Below are positions 16,276 through 25,345 of a DNA stretch of 64,000 nucleotides, piece by piece (the stretch's first letter is position 1; every line of letters starts with the position of its first letter). The DNA lies in NCBI GenBank assembly GCA_934668765.1, contig CAKUOH010000003.1, positions 49,211 through 113,210 of the forward strand, given 5' to 3'. A program made the position numbers and the translations under genes. The stretch comes from an uncultured Helicobacteraceae bacterium (GTDB taxonomy: Bacteria > Campylobacterota > Campylobacteria > Campylobacterales > Helicobacteraceae). Under the pieces are notes generated by a model. The model was not told the DNA's origin. It did not search any database and saw only the letters and a program-made list of their open reading frames with translations.

Positions 16276-16596
16276 CTAAACTTCAATATCTAAGATTCCA
16301 TCTTCGCCGTAAATATTTATATGCTCTTTTTTGTGTGAATCCGCGCTGTTTTTAGGTGCAGATTCGCGCGAATCTGCTTCATAACCTTGCTTATTTCCGC
16401 TTTGCCCATCTTTGTCAATCTCTTTGCTTTCCTCTGTGGGGCGGACTTCTGCGATTTCTTGCATTTTCTCGCTAAATTCCTGTATGTTTATCGCATTTTG
16501 GGCGTTTGGAGCGTTTAACTGCGCTGCTTGCATTTGCGAATTTAGAAGCGTATTTTGGTTGATATAGGCGATATTGCCAACTTGCGTGATAGCCAT
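16276..16596 (-). CDS. Small protein, probably flagellum-associated (FliA-type promoter)
   Basis: 106 residues starting MAITQVGNIAYINQN. The N-terminal half is helical with many Gln, Asn and Ala; the middle (residues ~50-90) is charged and low-complexity; it ends EDGILDIEV. No membrane segment or signal peptide. I do not recognise a family, but the N-terminus resembles small proteins I associate with Campylobacterota flagellar regulons, and a sigma-28-like promoter lies just upstream. A secreted or cytosolic flagellar accessory role is inference from that promoter. Confidence 0.7.
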   Translation of the reverse strand: MAITQVGNIAYINQNTLLNSQMQAAQLNAPNAQNAINIQEFSEKMQEIAEVRPTEESKEIDKDGQSGNKQGYEADSRESAPKNSADSHKKEHINIYGEDGILDIEV

Positions 16597-16637
16597 TTTG
16601 CCCTCCGTAGCGTTAAAATGGTGCTAAAAGCGTTTGT

Positions 16638-16664
16638 AAATCGGCTAAAAAATCTCTAACATTA
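16638..16664 (-). promoter_or_regulatory. Candidate sigma-28 (FliA) promoter
   Basis: On the minus strand TAAT, 15 bases, then GCCGATTT, close to the FliA consensus TAAA-N15-GCCGATAA. It ends 41 bases before the ATG at 16596. The core TTTTAGCCGATTT is repeated exactly upstream of flgL (60616-60628). Confidence 0.6.
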
Positions 16665-16786
16665 ACCTTTGCAAAATCTTTAAATAACGCAAAATCAAAA
16701 TTTGCAATGTGGCAAATGGCAACCTAAATCCATTTTACGCTTTTTACATTCAAATCAGCAATGCCAAAAATCTTTTTTATTTTGAT

Positions 16787-18139
16787 TCACACCTTCACGC
16801 TAATCGTTCCATAATTGCTGTAAGCGACATTTGCGCCATCTTTTATTTTCACAAATTTTCGCTTGGTATAATCCACCAAAAAATTCCCGCCTTTTAGCTT
16901 GGCAAACGCTACCAAAATCTCGCCTGCCTTTTGCAAAATCTCTATCTTTACGCTCACATTTTTCGCGCTATGGATTATTAGATGAGAGCTAGGAATATCG
17001 CGTATGTGCATCCAAATATCATCACTTCGCGCATTATGCAGAAGTGCGATATTTTCATTTGCATTTTTGCCAATCGAAATTTTAGTATTTTCAATCAAAA
17101 AACTTTCATATTTTTGGGGCTTTTGAGGATTTTTTTTCGCGCTTTTTTTAGCAGGATTCGCGGGATTTTTCGCGCTTTTTTGCATTATCATTTTTATATC
17201 ATTAGCATTTTTTGCGGATTCGATAAAGCTAATTTTTGCATTCAAAAAAGCGATATTTTCATCTAAATTTTGCTCTTGTAAAATGAGATTTTTTGCCTTT
17301 GCTTTTAGCTTTTTGCTTTTGGCAAAAAATTCATTTATGAGATTTTTGCGCAAATCTATATCATTACCCACGCTAAATACTAGTTTTTTGCCTTCATAGT
17401 CATTTAGCTCAATCGTGCCATTTTGGATTTTTGCTTGTGGATTTATCTGCAATAATTCGCCGATTTTTGCGTAATCTTTGGCGTGAATCTCTAGCGTATT
17501 TTTATTAGGTAAATTGCCTTTTAAAACTATTAGTTTTTTGATTTTTTGACTTAGATTTTCAATCGCCACGCTTTTAGCGTTTGTCAAATTACTTGTATTT
17601 TTTTTATTTTTATTATTGTGTAAAAATGTCAAAATATCGCCCTTTATTTCAAAGGGTTTTAATTTCGCGCTATCTTGCTGTGGTAGTGGTGTAAGGGCGA
17701 TTCCATTTTTTATCACTCGACTATTTTGGGCGATTTTTCGCAGTGCTTCTAAAATCACACCTTTTGAATCCACCAAAATCGCATTTGTGTATTTGCCCGT
17801 AAATTCAAGCTGAAGCGTGGTTGTAAGCATTTTATATTGCATATTTTTTTGCATTTTTAATTGCAAGATTCGATTATTGCCATCAATGTCGCAATCTAAA
17901 ATTTGTGCTTTGACGCAGTATTTTTTGAGTGCCAAATCAAAGGGCGCATTGTAAGTTTTTATCCCAAAATCCGCGCCTTCATCGCAAAAAATCGCACTTT
18001 TTCCTTTTGTCAAATCCACAAAAAATACATTTGAATCAAGCACTAATTTTATTAGATTATCACCCACGCGTCCGCAGTGCGTGATATTTTTGTAGGTTTT
18101 AAAGAGTTTGGCGACTTCTTTTAGGACAAAGATATTCAT
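16787..18139 (-). CDS. NFACT family protein (RqcH/Rqc2 homologue, 'fibronectin-binding' type)
   Basis: 450 residues. NFACT-N domain at the start, a central helical pair of segments, and an NFACT-R domain at the end (HNARSDDIWMHIRDIPSSHL, KLKGGNFLVDYTKRKFVKIK). Members bind stalled 50S-peptidyl-tRNA complexes and add alanine tails for ribosome rescue; H. pylori HP1392 is the counterpart, historically annotated as fibrinogen-binding. The middle contains a Lys/Pro/Ala-rich linker (~320-345). Overlaps recN by four bases, same order as HP1392-1393. Confidence 0.9.
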   Translation of the reverse strand: MNIFVLKEVAKLFKTYKNITHCGRVGDNLIKLVLDSNVFFVDLTKGKSAIFCDEGADFGIKTYNAPFDLALKKYCVKAQILDCDIDGNNRILQLKMQKNMQYKMLTTTLQLEFTGKYTNAILVDSKGVILEALRKIAQNSRVIKNGIALTPLPQQDSAKLKPFEIKGDILTFLHNNKNKKNTSNLTNAKSVAIENLSQKIKKLIVLKGNLPNKNTLEIHAKDYAKIGELLQINPQAKIQNGTIELNDYEGKKLVFSVGNDIDLRKNLINEFFAKSKKLKAKAKNLILQEQNLDENIAFLNAKISFIESAKNANDIKMIMQKSAKNPANPAKKSAKKNPQKPQKYESFLIENTKISIGKNANENIALLHNARSDDIWMHIRDIPSSHLIIHSAKNVSVKIEILQKAGEILVAFAKLKGGNFLVDYTKRKFVKIKDGANVAYSNYGTISVKV

Positions 18140-19665
18140 TTTAAATGCGCTAGTTTTTCTTTTGCGAAGTTTAGTGCCTCATCTGTGATATTTGCACCAC
18201 TTATCATTCTAGCGATTTCGTTTATTCGCCCATTTTTATCAAGTAGCTTTACCGCGCTACCATTGGTGCTTTTTGTGATTAAATAGTGATTATTTGCAAA
18301 ACTTGGCATTTGTGATTGATGAGAGATGGCAAAAATCTGATAGTTTTTTGACAAAATCGACAGACATTCCGCCACGCCCTCACTCTCGCTACCGCTTAAA
18401 TTCGCATCAATTTCATCTAAAATCAAAATCCCGCAATTCGCGCTTGAATCCGCCTCGATACACATTATCGCCAACTTCAAGCGATTAAATTCGCCACTGC
18501 TTAAAGTCGCAATGGTAGAATTTTTTAGCATAATTTCAAGTTTATCTATACCCTTAAAGCTCATTTCAGCTCTGCTAATTGTCGCTTTTGGCTTATTTAG
18601 CTTCAATCTATCGCAGTAATGCGCCAACTTCGCGTTAAAATCCTGCAAGGCATTTTCTCTAAATTTGCTAATTTCAGTGGCTTTTTTTTGCGTAGATTCG
18701 CGCAAAATGGCGAGTTCTTTTTCAATGGTAGTTTTATTAAAAGAGAGATTTTCATAATGCTCCAAATCCGCCTTTTTCTGCGCCAAATGCTGTAAAGTCG
18801 CCTCAATGCTACCATATTTATGCACGAAATTTGAAAGTGATTCAAGGCGATTTAGGATTTCTTCAATGCTATCTTGCGATAGATTTTCTAGTCGCTCTTC
18901 CTCATCAAACACAATTCCCTCAATCTCGCGCAAAACTTCACCATAAATTTCCTTGCTTTTATCAATAGATTCCAAAAACGCTACAATCCCGCTAAAACCA
19001 TCTAATTGGGGCTTTATCGCAGCGATTCGCTCCAAAATTTTCTCTTTTTTGGATAAATCTTTTTTGATTTCTAAAAGTTCCTCATATTCGCCCACTTTTG
19101 GATTTACAGATTCAATTTGCGCTATTTCATACGCGGCAAATTCACGCAAAGACGCGACATTTTTTTCCTCATTTTCTAAAATCGCTAGTTCATTTTGCTT
19201 GGCAATGAGATTTGCAAAATCGCTCTCAAAAGATTCGCATAGCTCTTTGAATCTAGCCTCCGCAATCAGCGAATCAAGCGTTTTTAGCAGATTGTCCGCT
19301 TTTAGTTCATTAACCGAATGCGCCGTGATATACTTCACATACTCGCCAAATAGCTCTTTTGCGCGTTTTTTAGAAAAACTCTGCGCATTTAAAAAATATT
19401 TGATTTTGTCCTTTTTGACAATGCTTAAAATTAACTCCGAATCCGCTTCAATATCATCGGGCAAGGGGATTTGCGCGTTTATATCAAAAGTCGCTTCGAT
19501 TAGATTCGCATTTGTTTCTTTTAACCCAAAAAGTGCCAAAATGCTCTCCATTAGCACAGATTTCCCGCTCCCACTAACGCCACTAAAGATATTAAACGCA
19601 GGACTTGGCGTAATGCAAACCTCCCTAAAAGTAATGGAATCTTTAATCAAAAGTCGCTCAATCAT
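18136..19665 (-). CDS. recN: DNA repair ATPase RecN
   Basis: 509 residues, SMC-like. Walker A GVSGSGKSVLMES near residue 30, long coiled-coil region (~150-370), signature segment TLSSGEFNRLKLA and Walker B CGILILDEIDANLS near 430. Acts at double-strand breaks in homologous repair. Its own -10 (TATAAT on the minus strand at 19699-19704) lies 34 bases upstream, in the 75-base gap after nadK, so it can be transcribed apart from nadK. Confidence 0.95.
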   Translation of the reverse strand: MIERLLIKDSITFREVCITPSPAFNIFSGVSGSGKSVLMESILALFGLKETNANLIEATFDINAQIPLPDDIEADSELILSIVKKDKIKYFLNAQSFSKKRAKELFGEYVKYITAHSVNELKADNLLKTLDSLIAEARFKELCESFESDFANLIAKQNELAILENEEKNVASLREFAAYEIAQIESVNPKVGEYEELLEIKKDLSKKEKILERIAAIKPQLDGFSGIVAFLESIDKSKEIYGEVLREIEGIVFDEEERLENLSQDSIEEILNRLESLSNFVHKYGSIEATLQHLAQKKADLEHYENLSFNKTTIEKELAILRESTQKKATEISKFRENALQDFNAKLAHYCDRLKLNKPKATISRAEMSFKGIDKLEIMLKNSTIATLSSGEFNRLKLAIMCIEADSSANCGILILDEIDANLSGSESEGVAECLSILSKNYQIFAISHQSQMPSFANNHYLITKSTNGSAVKLLDKNGRINEIARMISGANITDEALNFAKEKLAHLK

Positions 19666-19698
19666 CTGCCTTCAAAACTCCAAAGCCAAATTTTTGAA

Positions 19699-19704
19699 AT
19701 TATA
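19699..19704 (-). promoter_or_regulatory. recN promoter -10 box
   Basis: TATAAT on the minus strand in the context TTATGTATAATTTC. No clear -35, as is usual in Campylobacterota. Confidence 0.55.
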
Positions 19705-19740
19705 CATAATTTTTTGCATTATTTTGGGGATATTAAGATT

Positions 19741-20631
19741 CTAATCGCCCCAGCCAAATTTTTCGCGTAGGACGGCAAAATAATCACGCGCTTTGTCATA
19801 AATCAAATGCGCATTTTTATCCAAAATGCTCACGCAAAATTTCGCACCTTGCGGAAAATCAATAATGTCTTGCCCATCGATGATAATCTTTGCTCTGCCC
19901 TCACTTACGGCAAATTCTAGGCTAAACTCATCATTTAAAATCAAAGGCTTTTGCGTGAGCGAGTGCGCACACACGGGCGTTAGCAAAATATTGCGATTAT
20001 ATGGATAGACAATCGGTCCCCCAGCACTGATATTATACGCACTAGAGCCTGTGGGAGTGCCGATGATAAGCCCGTCCGCGCGATAAGTATTGAAATATTT
20101 GCCGTTGATTTTTGCTTCTATGCTAATCATACCTGAAATATTTTGCTTTGTGATAAGAAATTCATTCACACAGCGGAGTGTTTGGGGATTTTGTGGTGCG
20201 TTTGGATTTGTGCTATTAGATTCGCTTATAATTTCGCCTTTTAAAAGCAAATGCGAATAAAGCGCGAAATCACCCCTTTTTAGCTTTGATAAAAAATCGC
20301 TTAATTCATCGATTTGAATCGCAGTCAAAAAACCAACGCGTCCCATATTTACGCCAAAAATAGGCTTGTTAAAGTCGATTGAATGACGGATTAGCGAAAT
20401 TAGCGTCCCATCGCCACCGATACTTACCAAAACATCGCTCCACGCGCAGAGTTCTGCGAATCTAATGCCATTAGATTCGCCTATCATCTCCGCGCTATTA
20501 GCTTCAAGGGCGATTTCTATGCCAAAATCATTTGCGATTCGCACAAAAAGCGCAAATGAATCTTTTAGGGTTGGCGTGTTTGGGCGCAAAAACACACCGA
20601 TTTTATCAACTAATACGGCTTTTTGCTCCAT
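19741..20631 (-). CDS. nadK: NAD kinase
   Basis: 296 residues. GGDGTLI (~residue 71) is the catalytic/ATP motif, and GTPTGSSAYNISAGGP is the second conserved block. Phosphorylates NAD to NADP in the cytosol. A short low-complexity loop (SNSTNPNAPQNPQ, ~150-163) is family-atypical. Upstream of recN, matching HP1393-1394. Confidence 0.97.
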   Translation of the reverse strand: MEQKAVLVDKIGVFLRPNTPTLKDSFALFVRIANDFGIEIALEANSAEMIGESNGIRFAELCAWSDVLVSIGGDGTLISLIRHSIDFNKPIFGVNMGRVGFLTAIQIDELSDFLSKLKRGDFALYSHLLLKGEIISESNSTNPNAPQNPQTLRCVNEFLITKQNISGMISIEAKINGKYFNTYRADGLIIGTPTGSSAYNISAGGPIVYPYNRNILLTPVCAHSLTQKPLILNDEFSLEFAVSEGRAKIIIDGQDIIDFPQGAKFCVSILDKNAHLIYDKARDYFAVLREKFGWGD

Positions 20632-20669
20632 ATTCGCACCATATTAAAATACAATTCGCACCTAATGCG

Positions 20670-21452
20670 CTATCGTTGCAAATAATAAGCTTTTACTTGA
20701 AAACCTCTCTTGCCACGCGCTTGCTGACTTGGACCCTCAAATGCAGCGACATTAGAATAGCCTCGCATAATGGCGATAATCCCCTCACGCGCACGAAAAC
20801 TAGCTAATCCCTCTTGTTTTAGCTCGGCACTTGGACCTGAATATGGATTGCCATCAACGATTCCGCTAACCTCAATGGCAATTAGCTCGTTATTTGCGTC
20901 AATTAGCCTTTGCACTGCGCTTAAAATCTCATCTTCGCATTTTTTTGGCATATTCCACCTGCCATTACGCATATTGCTACACAGATAAATGTCCGCATTG
21001 TTTGGCTTAATAGTGTATTTTAGGCTTGCAACCATAGCTTTGCCTTTGGGTGCGGTTGTCGCCACAGGTGCGGGAGTTGATTTAGGTTGCGTTTGTGCTA
21101 CGGGCTGCGGGGCTGATTTCGGTGCAGGTGGTGGCGTTTGCGCTACTTGCTTGGGCGTGGATTTAGCAGTAGGGGCAGGTGTTGGTTGCGTTACTGTGGG
21201 CTGCAAATCGGATTGTGAATTAGCAGGTTGTAAATCCGCCACGCTTGAATCTGCACTCAAATCTACCGCAGGTGGATTCACATCTTGTGCGAACTCTATG
21301 GGCGCATCATTTTCATACGCCACGCCCTCTTGATTGTAGAAAAATATGTAGGTAATAAGTCCTAAAATGATTACCATTAGGGCAATTAGCCCCAAAACCA
21401 ATATCGCTTTTTTGTTGTCCTCGTTTTCATCGGCGTTACCAAATAATCCCAT
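20670..21452 (-). CDS. Inner-membrane-anchored protein with Pro/Ala linker and possible OmpA-like C-terminus
   Basis: 260 residues. A hydrophobic helix at ~17-39 with charged residues before it makes a signal anchor. Residues ~70-130 are a Thr/Pro/Ala/Lys-rich linker (e.g. TPKQVAQTPPPAPKSAPQ), as in proteins that cross the periplasm. The last ~120 residues contain IEVSGIVDGNPYSG...LASFRAREGIIAIM, which has the spacing of OmpA/MotB peptidoglycan-binding domains (G-xxD ... RA), but the match is weak. I do not know its role. It precedes nadK by 38 bases in the same direction. Confidence 0.7.
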   Translation of the reverse strand: MGLFGNADENEDNKKAILVLGLIALMVIILGLITYIFFYNQEGVAYENDAPIEFAQDVNPPAVDLSADSSVADLQPANSQSDLQPTVTQPTPAPTAKSTPKQVAQTPPPAPKSAPQPVAQTQPKSTPAPVATTAPKGKAMVASLKYTIKPNNADIYLCSNMRNGRWNMPKKCEDEILSAVQRLIDANNELIAIEVSGIVDGNPYSGPSAELKQEGLASFRAREGIIAIMRGYSNVAAFEGPSQQARGKRGFQVKAYYLQR

Positions 21453-21507
21453 TTTTGTGCTCCTTAGAATATTTAAAACGAAATAATCGCCAAATTAAAG
21501 AGAAACT

Positions 21508-22293
21508 TTAACTAGCGATTTCAAAATTATGCTTGATAATATCGAACGCTTCTTTCAATTCGATAAATTTTATATTATATGCCTCGATGATTTTCTCATC
21601 TTGCCCAAAGACTTTATCGGGGTGATATTGCTTGATTAGCTCCAAATATTTCGCACGAATCTCAAAAAAACTCTCACTCTCATCGCAACCCAAAATGCGA
21701 TATGCGTTTTTAAGATTGCGCTCTGCTTTGGTGAGATATGATGGATATTTTTTGGGCTTAAAGCTATCATAGTCAAATTCCAAGCGCACATTGTGGATAA
21801 TCTTGCTACCGATTATATCCATAATCGAACTCCAAAACGCGCTATTTTGCGTATCCAAATAAATATGGCATAAATCACTGCTAATGACTAAATGCGACAA
21901 AATCGCGCCAATGTAGCGTTTAGCGATATGATTTGGTCTATCTAAAATCAGCACCGCACGATTTGTCCCTAAAATGCGAAAAGATATATTCACACACTCC
22001 ACAAGTGCGTTTGTCGAAAGGATTTTGATACGAATGGGTAGATAGCTCATCTCTAAAATCGGGTCTAAATCCGCATCAATCTCATCACAAGCCCCCTGCG
22101 TAGCCAAATGATAAACCCAAGTGATAAAATAATCCTTTTTAAACCGCGCCCCATCATCCAAAATCAAAATCGAACTTGATAGGTGTGAAATCTGCTGAAA
22201 ATGCTTTTTTGCATAGTTAAGAATCCGCGTGAGTGCGGGATTGTATTCCTCAATGCTAATTTGCACAAATCTACTAAACGCCTCAACTCTCAC
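21508..22293 (-). CDS. Protein with C-terminal J-domain
   Basis: 261 residues. A J-domain occupies ~197-257 (NAYRILGCDESESFFEIRAK, then YHPDK with the HPD motif needed to stimulate DnaK). The N-terminal ~190 residues are unlike DnaJ and have no Cys-rich zinc region, so this is a specialised type III J-protein that would bring DnaK to a particular client. Conserved in Campylobacterota to my memory; client unknown. Follows res by 73 bases in the same direction. Confidence 0.82.
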   Translation of the reverse strand: MRVEAFSRFVQISIEEYNPALTRILNYAKKHFQQISHLSSSILILDDGARFKKDYFITWVYHLATQGACDEIDADLDPILEMSYLPIRIKILSTNALVECVNISFRILGTNRAVLILDRPNHIAKRYIGAILSHLVISSDLCHIYLDTQNSAFWSSIMDIIGSKIIHNVRLEFDYDSFKPKKYPSYLTKAERNLKNAYRILGCDESESFFEIRAKYLELIKQYHPDKVFGQDEKIIEAYNIKFIELKEAFDIIKHNFEIAS

Positions 22294-22366
22294 AAAAATC
22301 TATCCTTGCCTAAAATTTAAATTTTTCTTTAAATATCTTTGCGTTTCGTAAGCAAAAAGGATTCCG

Positions 22367-25345
22367 TTAAATATCATTTTTATTTAAAAATTCTTGCAAA
22401 ATCTTTGTAATTTTTTCGCCTTCAAATTGCGCACTAAATTGTATCTTTGCGCCAAAAATCCCACTTTTTTCCAAAAACTGCTCGGCGCGAGATATTTTTA
22501 GATTTTCTACCTTGCTTAAATCACGCAAATCTTTGCCCTTGCTCTCAATTATGCAATATATCTGCTCACCATTTTCACACTTCAAAACATAAGCAAAATC
22601 TGGCGTATAGCTTATCCCACCTGCCACAGGGATTTTTAACGCATTTTTAGGAATTTTCGTAAAAACCTCCACTTTTTCAATATCATCTGATAAGATATTT
22701 TCTCTCTCAATTTCCGAGTCATAAAACAATTCATCAAAAAGATAGCTGGGCGGAATTTTTTTATTCTCCTCTTCGTTGCCTTTTTGTCTGCCTAAATTGC
22801 CACTTTCTATGCTCGGCAATTCTTTGCCTTTTTCGTCCGTAAAACTCGTAGGGTGAATACTGCTTGCGATTTTGACAAATCCCACTTCAAAGCTACTTGT
22901 CGCATTTTCAAACAAAAATCTATTAAATTCACTTTTTAGTAGGGCAACATTTCGCGCATTAAAAAATTGCGATTCAAAGCCCACAGATTCTAGCACTTTG
23001 CGTAATGTCCCCACATTTACCAAAAGTGCGTTTGCGCTCTGCTGTAAAAACTCGCTTTTGCCCATTGCTTGATATTGCATATTTTTGCCATCGCTCACAT
23101 TTTCTTTGCGCAAAATTTCTTGCAAACTCGCGCTATTGTCCCTCATTTCTAGTCGTTTGGTTGTCGTGGTGATATTTGATTGCACAGCTTGATTTTGCAT
23201 AAATTCACGCAAAAATACTTCAAGCAATGCGCTAAATTCTCCCTCGCTTTTGATTTTATACTCTAAAATCACTTTTTGATTGATAGTCTCCCAAAGTTCT
23301 CGTAAAATTTTGTAATTATCACGGCGGATATGCGCCTTTGTTTGTGTTTTGCCACTTTGTCGCACTTTGTCTTTTTGTAAATTTTCTTTGTCAAAGGCGT
23401 TTGGATAAAGTTCTTTTAGCCTTAACATACCATTTTCTAAAAACACCAAATTCTCGTCAATCACGCCTTTTTCCACTAGCTCCATTTGTAGTTTTAGCCT
23501 GCTTAACCCTGAAACTTCACAAAGTTTATCTATCATCACTTCATCTAGCTTTGTAGCATTTTCACTAAATATCACGCCACTTTGGGCATTTATATCACTT
23601 ATAAGGCTTTGCGCAAAATCTCGCTCACTATCATTTACTATATAATGCAAATAATGCGCCCCAAAATCACCATCATTCCCCACGCGCGACATATATTCAT
23701 TCACAGGCAGCCTAAGCCCACGCCCAACCTCTTGGAGTTTGCTTATCTCGCTTCCGCTAGAACGCAACTTGCATATCACAAAGACATTTGGATTGTCCCA
23801 GCCCTCACGCAAAGTCCATTTAGAAAAGATAAAACGCCTTATATTCTCGCAGCTTAACAGCTTTTCTTTGTCGTGTAAAATTTCATTTATCTCACTTACG
23901 ACATACTCTTCTTTATTTGAGTTATCTTTGGAAAAATACCCGCCGCTAATGCCTCGCAAATCACGCAATGACTTTTCTAAATACTCCTTATAAAACCCAC
24001 TCGCCTCTTTTAAATTCTCACGCATTAAATTCTCGGCGATTTTTTCAAACTCGATTCGCAAAATCTCATTTTGCTTATTTTCGCTACGATAGCTTACAAT
24101 ATCCTCGATAAAAAATAGCGTGAGTGGCTTTATCTTTGTCTCGCTTTGCATTAGCACCTTTTCTAGCGCGAAATGCGCTTGCAGTGCTTCGGTAAGCATT
24201 TGTGTTTGCATTTGTGGCAAATACGCATTTAGGTTAATCCTATCGCCCTTTTTTAGCTCGTTGTTATCGTCTTGATTGTTGAGTTTAAATTTTGTGATTG
24301 CGTTTGCTTTTTTGGTTTTCATCTCCACACACAAATGCGCTAAATTCTCATCTATCACGCCCAAACTCTCACCAGCATTTAATCTCACTTGCCTAAGTGC
24401 TCCGCTTTTGCCCTGCTCTTTGAGTTCAAATTTGGCTTGATTGTTTTCTATGCCGCTAAATTCTACCCATTTGTGCTTTTCGCTACCTTGTGCCTCGCAG
24501 ACACTGATTTCCACGCCTTTGACTAGATTGTCATTAAACGCACTAATGGCGTTGAGTTGGTAGATAAGATTGTGATATTTATTTCCTCGCCCGTCCTCTT
24601 TAAATGTCGCGCCATAGCGAAAAATCATCTGCGGATTTATGGCTTTTTCTGTTTTATTCACAATCCTCGCCCACGCCTTATTTGTCTCATCAAACCTATG
24701 CGGCTCATCTACAATGCACACCGCATTTACCGCATTAAGCGCGTCATAAGGATTGCTAAATTCATCACACAAGTTTTGTTCATAATCCTCATTCATCGAA
24801 GTCGCCGTAAGCATTTGGGCGTTTATGATTAAAAAATGCACCTCTTTTGGATTGTCATTTTCTATAAAATCACGCAACCCATTTGGCATTAGCTTTCTGC
24901 TTTTTTTGCCGGCTTGTTTTTTAGCTTCGATTGCATTAGCAATGATTTCAAGCTCAAATTCGCTTTTAAAATGCTCTCTTGTAGCAACGGCTTGTAAAAA
25001 GTTAAGCGTGTTGGCTTTTATGGCTAGGCTTGGGACGATGATGATAAATTTTCGCAACCCAAATTCCTTACACAACTCTAATGCCATTTTAGTGTAGGTG
25101 TAAGTTTTTCCCGTCCCTGTCTCCATACATATATCAAACACCCTTGTAAGCGTGTGCAAAGAATTTATATTCTCTCGTTTTTGCAGCTCTCTTAAATTTG
25201 CGCTTAAATTTGAGTCGTTAATGCTTATCTTTGGGTTAAAACTTTTGTTTAAGATTGCTTCTACGCGCGCACCTTTTAAGGCTAACAAAACACAATCTAT
25301 CGCCTTGCTTTGGTGTGGCAAATTTCTTTCATAACTAAATCCCAT
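22367..25345 (-). CDS. res: Type III restriction endonuclease subunit Res
   Basis: 992 residues, normal length. Helicase part with Walker A (METGTGKT, ~73) and DEPH box (IVDEPHRF, ~208). C-terminal nuclease motif PD...ESK (P915-D916 with E934 and K936 by my count) intact. With Mod it cuts DNA ~25 bases from an unmethylated asymmetric site after ATP-driven sliding. The Mod stop and Res start overlap as TAATG. All key residues appear intact, so the enzyme is probably active if mod is. Confidence 0.95.
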   Translation of the reverse strand: MGFSYERNLPHQSKAIDCVLLALKGARVEAILNKSFNPKISINDSNLSANLRELQKRENINSLHTLTRVFDICMETGTGKTYTYTKMALELCKEFGLRKFIIIVPSLAIKANTLNFLQAVATREHFKSEFELEIIANAIEAKKQAGKKSRKLMPNGLRDFIENDNPKEVHFLIINAQMLTATSMNEDYEQNLCDEFSNPYDALNAVNAVCIVDEPHRFDETNKAWARIVNKTEKAINPQMIFRYGATFKEDGRGNKYHNLIYQLNAISAFNDNLVKGVEISVCEAQGSEKHKWVEFSGIENNQAKFELKEQGKSGALRQVRLNAGESLGVIDENLAHLCVEMKTKKANAITKFKLNNQDDNNELKKGDRINLNAYLPQMQTQMLTEALQAHFALEKVLMQSETKIKPLTLFFIEDIVSYRSENKQNEILRIEFEKIAENLMRENLKEASGFYKEYLEKSLRDLRGISGGYFSKDNSNKEEYVVSEINEILHDKEKLLSCENIRRFIFSKWTLREGWDNPNVFVICKLRSSGSEISKLQEVGRGLRLPVNEYMSRVGNDGDFGAHYLHYIVNDSERDFAQSLISDINAQSGVIFSENATKLDEVMIDKLCEVSGLSRLKLQMELVEKGVIDENLVFLENGMLRLKELYPNAFDKENLQKDKVRQSGKTQTKAHIRRDNYKILRELWETINQKVILEYKIKSEGEFSALLEVFLREFMQNQAVQSNITTTTKRLEMRDNSASLQEILRKENVSDGKNMQYQAMGKSEFLQQSANALLVNVGTLRKVLESVGFESQFFNARNVALLKSEFNRFLFENATSSFEVGFVKIASSIHPTSFTDEKGKELPSIESGNLGRQKGNEEENKKIPPSYLFDELFYDSEIERENILSDDIEKVEVFTKIPKNALKIPVAGGISYTPDFAYVLKCENGEQIYCIIESKGKDLRDLSKVENLKISRAEQFLEKSGIFGAKIQFSAQFEGEKITKILQEFLNKNDI

